NCBI RefSeq assembly: GCF_014651055.1
Contig: NZ_BMWD01000031.1
Span: 39,031-103,030 of the forward strand
Origin: Streptomyces fructofermentans
Lineage (GTDB): Bacteria; Actinomycetota; Actinomycetes; Streptomycetales; Streptomycetaceae
Length of the DNA: 64,000 bases
Direction of reading: 5' to 3'
Part shown: positions 57,309 to 64,000 of the stretch, in pieces
How the letters are laid out: every line of letters begins with the position of its first letter
Numbering within the stretch: position 1 is the first letter of the stretch
The notes under the pieces: generated by a model
Databases searched by the model: none
Told to the model about the DNA's origin: nothing
The model's input: only the letters and a program-made list of their open reading frames with translations
Made by a program: the position numbers and the translations under genes

Positions 57309-58730
57309 CTACTCGGCCGCGGTCGTCGGCGGCAGCGCGCCCGTGCGCGCCGCCTCCCCGTACCAGAGCGCGCTCGACTTCGGCGTACGCGCCTGGGTCG
57401 CGTAGTCCACGTACACCGCGCCGAAGCGCTTGTCGTAGCCGTACGCCCACTCGAAGTTGTCCATCAGGGACCACAGGTAGTACCCGCGGACGTCGGCGCC
57501 GTCGGTGATGGCACGGCGTACGGCGGCGAGGTGGCCGTGCAGGTACGCGACGCGCTCCGGGTCGTGCACGCTGCCGTCGGGCTCCGGCTTGTCGTCGTAC
57601 GCGGCGCCGTTCTCCGTGATGTACAGGGGCAGCCCGGGCGACTCCCGCGTGTACCGCATGATCAGCTCGTGCAGGCCCGTCGGGTCGACGGTCCAGCCCA
57701 TCGCGGTCCGGTCGCCCGGCGTCTGGTGGAACATCACGTCGTCCGCGCCGGGCCACGGCGAGTGCTCGCTGGCCCCGTGGCCGTCGGCGCGCGGACCGTC
57801 GGCGGCCGGGTCCGCGGCGCCGACCAGGGTCGGCGTGTAGTAGTTGAGGCCGAGCGCGTCCACCGGCTGGTGGATCAGCGCGAGGTCCCCGTCCTCGACG
57901 TACGACCAGTCCGTCAGTCCGGCCGTCGCCGCGAACAGCGTCCGCGGGTACGCGCCGTGCAGCATCGGGCCGTGGAAGATCCCGTTGGCGAGGTCGTCGA
58001 TGCGCTGCGCCGCCGCAAGGTCGCCCGGGCTCTGCGTCAGCGGCCTGACCACCGAGGAGTTGAGGCTCACCGCGACGCTGTTGCGCGCGGGCATCGCCGA
58101 CCGCAGCGCGGAGGTGCCCAGTCCGTGGGCCAGGTTCAGGTGGTGCGCGGCCCGCAGGGACGCCACCGGGTCGGTGCGGCCCGGCGCGTGCACCCCGGAG
58201 GCGTAGCCCAGGAACGCGCTGCACCACGGCTCGTTGAGGGTGATCCACTGCTCGACGCGGTCGCCGAGGGCCTCGCCGACGATGTGCGCGTACTCGGCGA
58301 AGCGCAGCGCGGTGTCGCGCTCGGGCCAGCCGCCCGCGTCCTCCAGCTCCTGGGGGAGGTCCCAGTGGTAGAGGGTGACCGCGGGCTTTATGCCCTTGGC
58401 CAGCAGCTCGTCGACCAGCCGCCGGTAGAAGTCCAGGCCGCGCTGGACGGCGGGGCCGCGGCCCGTGGGCTGCACGCGCGACCAGGACACCGAGAAGCGG
58501 TACGCGGTCAGGCCGAGGTCCGCCATGAGCGCCACGTCGTCGCGGTAGAGGTGGTAGTGGTCGTTGGCGATGTCGCCGTTCTCGCCACCGGCCGTCCTGC
58601 CGGGCGTATGGCTGAAGGTGTCCCAGATCGAGGGTGTGCGGCCGTCTTCCCGCACCGCCCCCTCGATCTGGTACGCGGAGGTGGCCGCGCCCCAGAGGAA
58701 GGCGGGCGGGAAGGTCACAGGCTCAGGCAT
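57309..58730 (-). CDS. bglC: BglC, GH1 beta-glucosidase
   Basis: A 473-residue intracellular enzyme that splits imported cellobiose/cellotriose to glucose. N-terminal FLWGAATSAYQIEGA, acid/base Glu in TLNEPWCSAF and nucleophile Glu in LYITENGAAYDD, plus SLMDNFEWAYGY, are canonical GH1. There is no signal peptide. The ATG at 58730 is overlapped by a CebR box. It is the last gene downstream of cebEFG on the same strand, separated by 222 bp with its own promoter. Confidence 0.95.
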   Translation of the reverse strand: MPEPVTFPPAFLWGAATSAYQIEGAVREDGRTPSIWDTFSHTPGRTAGGENGDIANDHYHLYRDDVALMADLGLTAYRFSVSWSRVQPTGRGPAVQRGLDFYRRLVDELLAKGIKPAVTLYHWDLPQELEDAGGWPERDTALRFAEYAHIVGEALGDRVEQWITLNEPWCSAFLGYASGVHAPGRTDPVASLRAAHHLNLAHGLGTSALRSAMPARNSVAVSLNSSVVRPLTQSPGDLAAAQRIDDLANGIFHGPMLHGAYPRTLFAATAGLTDWSYVEDGDLALIHQPVDALGLNYYTPTLVGAADPAADGPRADGHGASEHSPWPGADDVMFHQTPGDRTAMGWTVDPTGLHELIMRYTRESPGLPLYITENGAAYDDKPEPDGSVHDPERVAYLHGHLAAVRRAITDGADVRGYYLWSLMDNFEWAYGYDKRFGAVYVDYATQARTPKSSALWYGEAARTGALPPTTAAE

Positions 58731-58743
58731 GGAAGCGCTCCCA
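58730..58743. promoter_or_regulatory. CebR operator overlapping the bglC start codon
   Basis: TGGAAGCGCTCCCA, one mismatch from the CebR consensus TGGGAGCGCTCCCA. Its first base is the A of the bglC ATG on the minus strand, so bound CebR would cover the ribosome site. Confidence 0.85.
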
Positions 58744-58952
58744 TAAGGGCCGAGGGGTCGTGGAGACCGACGAGTAGGGGGAGGGGCCCGGGGCCGGGGC
58801 TACGGTGGCCCGGCCCGCGAAAGGGTCCGCGAGAAGGTGGTCCGCGACGGCTGCGGGCGGCGGCGCGCACCGGCCCGCGGCGGGCCGGCGGGCGGGGCGC
58901 CCGCGGACAGGCCCCGAAGGGAGGGCCCGGTCCGCGGGCCCTCACCGGAGGG

Positions 58953-59852
58953 TCAGCCCTTGACCGCGCCCTGCATGATGCCGCCGACGATCTGCTTGCC
59001 GAAGAGGGCGAAGACGAGCAGCAGCGGCAGTGTGCCGAGCAGCGCGCCGGCCATGATCAGCGCCTGGTCGGGCGTGTAGCCCCGGCCGAGGCCCGCGACC
59101 GCGACCTGCACGGTCGGGCTGCCCGTCTGCGTGAGCACGAGGAACGGCCACAGGAAGTCGTTCCACGTCTGTACGAACATCAGCATCCCGAGCACGGCCA
59201 TCGCGGGCCGGGCCGCCGGGAACACGATGTGCCAGATCACGCGCCAACTGCTCGCGCCGTCCACCCGGGCGGCCTCGATGATCTCGTCGGGCAGTGCCTG
59301 GATGAGGTACTGCCGCATGAAGAACACGCCGAAGGCGCTCACCAGGGAGGGCAGGATCACGGCCTGGAGCTGGTCGGTCCAGCCGAGTTCGGCGACCATC
59401 ATGTACAGCGGGATGATGCTGAGCTGCGGCGGCACCATCATCGTGCCGATCACGATCAGCATCAGCGCGCCCCGGCCCTTGAAGCGCAGCTTGGCGAAGG
59501 CGAAGCCGGCGATCGTGGACAGGAACACGATGGTGATCGCCGAGATGCCCGCCACGAGGGTGGTGTTGAAGAACGCCTCGCCCAGGTTCGCGTCGGTCCA
59601 GGCGAGTTCGAGCTTGTCGAGCAGGTTCCCGCCGAACCAGAACGGCGGCGGGGTCTGCGCGAGGCGGTTGTTGTCGCGCGAGGCGGCGATCGCCGTCCAC
59701 ACCAGCGGGAACAGCGAGCCGATGGTGAAGAGGGCGAGGATCACGTAGGCGATCGGTCCGGCGTGCAGCTGCCCGCCGGCGCGCAGCGCCTTGGCCCGCC
59801 TCTTGGGAGGGGCTTCCTCCGGTGCGGTCGGTTTCGTCAGTGTCGTCGTCAC
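58953..59852 (-). CDS. cebG: CebG, cello-oligosaccharide ABC permease
   Basis: A 299-residue MalG-type permease with six TM helices. The EAA loop EIIEAARVDGASSWRVIWHIVFPAARP is conserved. The GTG starts 12 bp after the cebF stop. With CebF it forms the channel; the ATPase is encoded elsewhere (MsiK, shared in Streptomyces). Confidence 0.93.
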   Translation of the reverse strand: MTTTLTKPTAPEEAPPKRRAKALRAGGQLHAGPIAYVILALFTIGSLFPLVWTAIAASRDNNRLAQTPPPFWFGGNLLDKLELAWTDANLGEAFFNTTLVAGISAITIVFLSTIAGFAFAKLRFKGRGALMLIVIGTMMVPPQLSIIPLYMMVAELGWTDQLQAVILPSLVSAFGVFFMRQYLIQALPDEIIEAARVDGASSWRVIWHIVFPAARPAMAVLGMLMFVQTWNDFLWPFLVLTQTGSPTVQVAVAGLGRGYTPDQALIMAGALLGTLPLLLVFALFGKQIVGGIMQGAVKG

Positions 59853-59864
59853 GGCCGGTTCTCC

Positions 59865-60878
59865 TTAACTACTGGCGCGCAGCCGGCGCGAGATGACGTA
59901 GTTGATGACTCCGATCACGATGAGGATCAGGAACATCGTCCAGGCGATGGCGGAGGCCCGGCCCAGGTGCTGGTTGATCCAGCCCTGTTCGTACAGGTAG
60001 AGCCCGAGCGTCTGGAACTGGTGCTCGGCGCCGCCGGACGCTCCCTTGTTCTCGTCGAACAGCAGCGGCTCGCCGAAGAGCTGGGAGGCGCCGATGGTCG
60101 AGACGACGACCGTGAACAGGATCGTCGGCCGCAGCGAGGGCAGCGTCACATGGATGAACTGCCGCCAGCGCGAGGCCCCGTCAAGGGCCGCGGACTCGTA
60201 CAGGTCCTGGGGGATGGCCTGCATCGCCGCCAGGTAGATGAGCGCGTTGTAGCCGGTCCAGCGCCATATGACGATCGTGGAGACCGCGAACTGCGAGGGC
60301 CACTTGTCGAGCTGCCAGTCGACGTGGTCGAAACCGACCATGCCGAGGCCCCAGTTGATCATTCCGTAGTCGCGTCCGAAGAGGAGCACGAAGACGAGGG
60401 ACGCGGCGGCGATCGAGGTGGCGTACGGCGCGAGCATCACGACCCGGTAGAAGGTCGACCCGCGCAGCTTGTAGTTGAGGATGTGCGCCAGACCGAGCGC
60501 CATCACGAGCTGCGGGACCGTCGAGATGATGCCGATGGTCAGGGTGTTCTGCGCCGCGTTCCAGAAGAACTCGTCGTCGAAGATGCGCGTGTAGTTGCGC
60601 AGCCCCACCCAGTCCATGTCGGTCGGCGCGGTCAGCTCCACGGTGTGGAGCGACGCCCAGCCGGTGTAGATCAGCGGGAAGAGCCCGAAGGCGACGAACA
60701 GCAGGAAGAACGGGGAGACGAAGGCGTACGGGCTCCAGCGCACGTCCCGCTGCCAGCGGCGTGAGAGCCGGTCCCGGCGCTTGGCCGCCTCGGACGGCGG
60801 GACATCGGCCGGTGCTCGGCCCGGGGCCGTGCCCCCCTCTTTCGTGGGGGGCACGGCGGTGTCGTGCCGGGTTGCCAT
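59865..60878 (-). CDS. cebF: CebF, cello-oligosaccharide ABC permease
   Basis: A 337-residue MalF-type permease, six TM helices after a 50-residue cytoplasmic N-terminus; EAA loop LYESAALDGASRWRQFIHVTLPSLRP. The ATG 11 nt after GGAG was chosen; a GTG at 60887 that overlaps the cebE stop by 4 bp is the alternative. Confidence 0.92.
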   Translation of the reverse strand: MATRHDTAVPPTKEGGTAPGRAPADVPPSEAAKRRDRLSRRWQRDVRWSPYAFVSPFFLLFVAFGLFPLIYTGWASLHTVELTAPTDMDWVGLRNYTRIFDDEFFWNAAQNTLTIGIISTVPQLVMALGLAHILNYKLRGSTFYRVVMLAPYATSIAAASLVFVLLFGRDYGMINWGLGMVGFDHVDWQLDKWPSQFAVSTIVIWRWTGYNALIYLAAMQAIPQDLYESAALDGASRWRQFIHVTLPSLRPTILFTVVVSTIGASQLFGEPLLFDENKGASGGAEHQFQTLGLYLYEQGWINQHLGRASAIAWTMFLILIVIGVINYVISRRLRASS

Positions 60879-60883
60879 ACCGG

Positions 60884-62200
60884 TCACTTCTCCAGGTTGT
60901 TGTCGATGGTCTTGGTGGCCGTCTCCCAGGCCTCCGCCGCGGACTTGCCCTTCGTCACCAGGAAGACGCCGTTGTCGGTCAGACCCTGCTGGATGATCTG
61001 GTCCTTCGGGCCGATCACCTGCACCGGGCTGTCCTTGGCGGCCGCCGCGAAGATGGTGCCGATCGGAGCGTCACCGAAGAAGTCGTTCTTGGCGCTGGTC
61101 ACCTCGGACGAACTGTACGCGGCCTGCGCGCTCGGGAAACTGCCCCGCTCACCGAAGAGCTTCGCCTGCTGCGCCGGGGCGGTCAGCCAGGCGGCGAGCT
61201 TGGCCGCTGCCTCGGCGTTCTTGCCGCTCTTGGGGACGACGAGGAACGAGCCGCCCCAGTTTCCGCCGACGGGCGCCTTCGCGACGTCCCACTTGCCCTT
61301 GGTGTCCTTGTTGGCCTTCTCGGCGATGTAGCCGAGCATCCAGGGCGGGCAGGAGACGGCGGCGAACTTGTCGTTGGCGAACGCCTGGTCCCAGGTGGGC
61401 TGGAACTGGGTGTACTTGCCGACCAGTCCGTCCTTGGCCGCCTTCGCGGTCAGGTCGAACGCCGCCTTCACCTTAGGGTTGGTCTTGTAGATGACCTCGC
61501 CGTTGTCGTCGTAGAAGCGCGTGGCCTCGCTGCCGAGGACCGCGTTCAGGAGGCCGCCGGGGGAGTCCATGAAGGTGGTGCCCTTCGGCGCCTTCTTCTT
61601 GTAGTCCGCGCCGACGTCGACGAGCTTGTTCCAGTCGCCGGCCCACAGCTTCGCGAGTTCCTCGCGGTCGGTGGGCAGGCCCGCCTTCTCGAACAGGTCC
61701 TTGCGGTAGCAGATCGCCATCGGGCCGACGTCCGTGCCGAGTCCGACGGTCTGCCCGCTCTTCGAGGTGGCCTGCGCCCACTTCCAGTCGAGGAAGTCGC
61801 CCTTGTTGACGCCCTTGACCTTGGAGAGGTCCATCAGCTTGTCGCCCTGGGTGGTGACGATCTCGCTGATGTTGCCGACCTCGACGCCCTGGATGTCGGC
61901 CAGACCGCTGTTGGTGGTGAGGTGGTTCAGCAGCGGCGGGTAGTAGTTCTCGTTCCGCTCGATCACCGTCTGCTGGACGTCGACGTCCGGGTTGAGCTTC
62001 TCGTACTCCTTGTAGAGGCCTGCCTCCTCGAAGCCGAAGCTGCCGAACAGACCCAGGGTGATCTTGGTCTTTCCGCCGCCGGTGTCCGTCGAGTCGCCGT
62101 CGTCACCGTCGTCGGCACAGCCGGCCAGCAGCCCGGCGCCCAGCGCGGTGACGGCCGCGACGACCGCCGTCCGGCGGGCGAAACGGGTACGTGCTCGCAT
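60884..62200 (-). CDS. cebE: CebE, cellobiose/cellotriose-binding lipoprotein
   Basis: A 438-residue SBP family 1 lipoprotein. Signal MRARTRFARR... ending LLAGC gives lipidated Cys28. The sugar-binding core includes GLADIQGVEVGNISEIV and VSCPPWMLGYI. In S. scabies CebE binds cellotriose and cellobiose, triggers for thaxtomin in that pathogen; here it is presumably a nutrient receptor. AGGAGG precedes the ATG. A perfect CebR box lies 117 bp upstream. Confidence 0.95.
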   Translation of the reverse strand: MRARTRFARRTAVVAAVTALGAGLLAGCADDGDDGDSTDTGGGKTKITLGLFGSFGFEEAGLYKEYEKLNPDVDVQQTVIERNENYYPPLLNHLTTNSGLADIQGVEVGNISEIVTTQGDKLMDLSKVKGVNKGDFLDWKWAQATSKSGQTVGLGTDVGPMAICYRKDLFEKAGLPTDREELAKLWAGDWNKLVDVGADYKKKAPKGTTFMDSPGGLLNAVLGSEATRFYDDNGEVIYKTNPKVKAAFDLTAKAAKDGLVGKYTQFQPTWDQAFANDKFAAVSCPPWMLGYIAEKANKDTKGKWDVAKAPVGGNWGGSFLVVPKSGKNAEAAAKLAAWLTAPAQQAKLFGERGSFPSAQAAYSSSEVTSAKNDFFGDAPIGTIFAAAAKDSPVQVIGPKDQIIQQGLTDNGVFLVTKGKSAAEAWETATKTIDNNLEK

Positions 62201-62628
62201 TGCGTCCTCCTGTTGCCCTGACGTGCCGACCCCCCGGCCAACTGCATTGTTGGGCCCGTTAGTTCACGCTGCGGCTCGGGCGGGGAACGTGCGGGATGTG
62301 TATGTGTCAGGTACTGTGGGAGCGCTCCCACAGGTGATGTGTTGAAGGTTCGCCGCTCGGCGCGGGGGTGTCAAGGGAGAGGGCATAGAGATATGTCTTC
62401 AGTTATCGGGCCGTTAGCTAACGGCGGCGGGGATCGGGCAGGAGGGTCCCCCGGCGTCCCGGGACGGGTCCCGCGCGCTCCCGGACGGGGCTCGGCGGGT
62501 CCCGTGACGAGGTGCCGGGGAGGTGCGATCGTGGCACGGCGGCACTCCGCGCGGGAGCCCCGCCCCGATCACGGCTGTTAGATTCCAGGCCAAACGCGGT
62601 GCGAACCGCGTCGGACGGGAGGCGGACC
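62201..62628. other. Divergent cebE-cebR regulatory region
   Basis: 428 bp without a gene. Contains the CebR operator at 62317-62330 near the cebE side; the cebR ribosome site GGGAGG lies at 62617-62622. Confidence 0.7.
62317..62330. promoter_or_regulatory. CebR operator upstream of cebE
   Basis: A perfect TGGGAGCGCTCCCA palindrome, extended to a 20-bp palindrome by CTG and CAG flanks (62314-62333). CebR leaves it when cellobiose is bound. Confidence 0.92.
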
Positions 62629-63684
62629 ATGGCAGTCCACGGAGTGCGGGGCCGGAGCGGCGGGCGGCCGACCCTGGAAGAGGTCGCCGCACGTGCCGGT
62701 GTGGGCCGCGGCACGGTCTCCCGCGTGATCAACGGCTCCCCGCGGGTCAGCGACGCCACCCGGGCGGCCGTGGAGGCGGCGGTCGCGGAACTGGGCTACG
62801 TGCCGAACACCGCGGCCCGTGCCCTCGCGGCCAACCGCACGGACGCCATCGCCCTGGTCGTCCCCGAGCCCGAGACGCGCTTCTTCGCCGAGCCCTACTT
62901 CTCCGACATGCTGCGGGGTGTGGGCGCGGCGCTCTCCGACACGGAGATGCAGCTCCTGCTGATCTTCGCGGGCAGCGACCGGGAGCGGCAGCGGCTGGCC
63001 CAGTACTTGGCGGCGCACCGGGTCGACGGGGTCCTGCTGGTCTCGGTCCACGCGGACGACCCGCTGCCGGACCTGCTCTCCCAGCTGGAGATCCCGGCCG
63101 TGATCAGCGGCCGGCGCTCCGCCGACGAGACGCTGCCGTCCGTGGACTCGGACAACTACGGCGGCGGCAGGTTCGCCGTGGAACACCTCCTCTCCCAGGG
63201 CCGGCGCACCATAGCCCACCTCGCGGGCCGGCTGGACGTGTTCGGCGCCCAGCGCCGGGTCGACGGCTACCGGGCGGCGCTGCGCGACGCGGGCCACGAG
63301 GTCGACGAACGCCTCATCGTGCCGGGCGACTTCACCGAGGAGGGCGGGCGCCGCGGGATGGCGGAGCTGCTCGCACGCTGCCCGAACCTGGACGCGGTCT
63401 TCGCGGGCTCCGACGTCATGGCGGCCGGTGCCCGGCAGGTGCTGCGCGAGGCCGGCCGCCGCATACCGGAGGACGTGGCGCTGGTCGGGTACGACGACTC
63501 GGCCATCGCCCGGCACATGGACCCGCCGCTGACCAGCGTGCGCCAGCCGATAGAGGAGATGGGCCGGGCGATGCTGGACCTGCTGATGGACGAGATCGCG
63601 GACCGGCGTCCCGCGGTCTCCCGGGGGCTGGAGAGGCGGCAGGTGGTCCTGCCGACCGAGTTGGTCGCGCGCGCCTCGTCGTAG
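62629..63684 (+). CDS. cebR: CebR, LacI-family repressor of cellobiose utilisation
   Basis: A 351-residue repressor. The helix-turn-helix TLEEVAARAGVGRGTVSRVINGSPRVSDATRAAV (about 16-50) and hinge helix AARALA are followed by the periplasmic-binding-protein-like effector domain (VDGVLLVSVHADDP, DAVFAGSDVMAAGA, VALVGYDDSAIARHMDPPLTSVRQ). It binds TGGGAGCGCTCCCA boxes upstream of cebE and over bglC. ATG after GGGAGG; upstream in-frame starts ignored because they lie in non-coding-like sequence. Confidence 0.95.
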   Translation: MAVHGVRGRSGGRPTLEEVAARAGVGRGTVSRVINGSPRVSDATRAAVEAAVAELGYVPNTAARALAANRTDAIALVVPEPETRFFAEPYFSDMLRGVGAALSDTEMQLLLIFAGSDRERQRLAQYLAAHRVDGVLLVSVHADDPLPDLLSQLEIPAVISGRRSADETLPSVDSDNYGGGRFAVEHLLSQGRRTIAHLAGRLDVFGAQRRVDGYRAALRDAGHEVDERLIVPGDFTEEGGRRGMAELLARCPNLDAVFAGSDVMAAGARQVLREAGRRIPEDVALVGYDDSAIARHMDPPLTSVRQPIEEMGRAMLDLLMDEIADRRPAVSRGLERRQVVLPTELVARASS

Positions 63685-63895
63685 GCGCGCCGGCCCGCGG
63701 GTGACGCGGACCGGCGGAGGAGCGCGCACGGCGGTCCCGTACGAGACGTACGGGGCCGCTTCCGTGTTCCGGGCCGTGCGAAGCGGCCGCCCCGCACGGC
63801 TTCACAAGCCCACCGCGAGGTCCGGCGGGGAGCCGGTGGAGTCAGGGGGAGTCCCGCCGGAGCGGCGCCGGCTTCCGGGCGGACCGCGGGAACGA
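63685..63895. other. Spacer after cebR
   Basis: No gene. GC-rich with a short CGTACGAGACGTACG inverted repeat at about 63738-63752. Confidence 0.45.
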
Positions 63896-63932
63896 CCGAG
63901 GGCCGGTCCGCTCTAAGCGGACCGGCCCTCGG
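63896..63932 (-). terminator. Strong terminator of a minus-strand tRNA gene
   Basis: A perfect 16-bp stem (63896-63911 with 63917-63932) and loop TCTAA, 8 nt beyond the tRNA-like 3' end. Confidence 0.8.
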
Positions 63933-63940
63933 ACCATCAG

Positions 63941-63963
63941 GGTGAGTGACGGGACTTGAACCC
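63941..63963 (-). tRNA. 3' fragment of a tRNA-His-like gene, probable att site
   Basis: On the minus strand: T loop TTCAAGT, T-stem half CCCGT, acceptor half CACTCAC, discriminator C. A C at position 73 is characteristic of tRNA-His. The tRNA match breaks before position 51: the 5' T-stem is AAGGG (A-G mismatch) and no anticodon arm with GTG follows. This looks like the displaced 3' end left beside the chromosomal terminator after insertion of an element into the tRNA gene. Confidence 0.6.
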
Positions 63964-64000
63964 TTTCTGTTACCCACTTTTGACCTGCGACGATGCGGGG

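Overview
The window is chromosomal DNA of a Streptomyces. It is very GC-rich, has strongly G/C-biased third codon positions, many GTG starts and overlapping start/stop codons. It also carries genus-typical loci: cslA-glxA-cslZ, cebR-cebEFG-bglC, a cdgA-type c-di-GMP gene and an Ehu-type transporter. From memory, the gene order from cebR to the csl locus resembles, in reverse, the SCO2794 to SCO2840 part of the S. coelicolor core chromosome; no alignment was run.

Layout. 1-6.5 kb: the start of an exporter divergent from its HxlR regulator, a small membrane protein with a YidC-type insertase, an FAH-family hydrolase, and a Gfo/Idh oxidoreductase plus heme-degrading-domain pair divergent from a ROK regulator. 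7.5-11.1 kb: a LAXTG-type surface protein, a NagD-type phosphatase, a secreted coiled-coil protein and a class F sortase. 12-17.2 kb: cslZ (GH6), glxA (copper radical oxidase) and cslA (beta-glycan synthase), the apical-glycan locus. 18-26.6 kb: a tRNA-Lys, an NlpC/P60 wall hydrolase, an SPFH protein with an overlapping P-loop kinase, an AA10 LPMO behind a DasR site, an acyl-CoA synthetase, a NarL-type two-component system and a second tRNA-Lys. 26.7-36 kb: an uptake/catabolic island with an IclR regulator, an EhuBCDA-like ABC importer, DUF3830, an amidase, a D-2-hydroxyacid dehydrogenase and two tandem Asp/Glu-racemase-fold enzymes. 36-42 kb: a luciferase-like oxidoreductase, a PAS-GGDEF-EAL protein, an M6 protease, a third identical tRNA-Lys and a prim-pol-like protein whose stop codon lies in that tRNA gene. 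42.5-48 kb: a three-gene operon for a Cas4-like Fe-S nuclease, an unknown 529-residue protein and a Upf1-like SF1 helicase, preceded by a PAP2 gene that overlaps it. 48-53 kb: a phosphatase, a His-rich TPR regulator and a methyltransferase-like protein. 53-63.7 kb: a two-component system, a CBM2-GH18 chitinase, bglC, cebGFE and cebR. The right edge holds only the 3' end of a tRNA-His-like gene plus its terminator, as expected at the boundary of an integrated element.

The genes share a polysaccharide theme. CslA/GlxA/CslZ make and trim a tip glycan. The LPMO and GH18 attack chitin or cellulose under DasR-like sites. CebEFG-BglC import and cleave cello-oligosaccharides under CebR, whose boxes lie in the cebE-cebR gap and over the bglC start codon. 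The best candidates for undescribed biology are the split Dna2-like nuclease/helicase operon (43.1-47.2 kb) and the Ehu/amidase/racemase island (26.7-36 kb).
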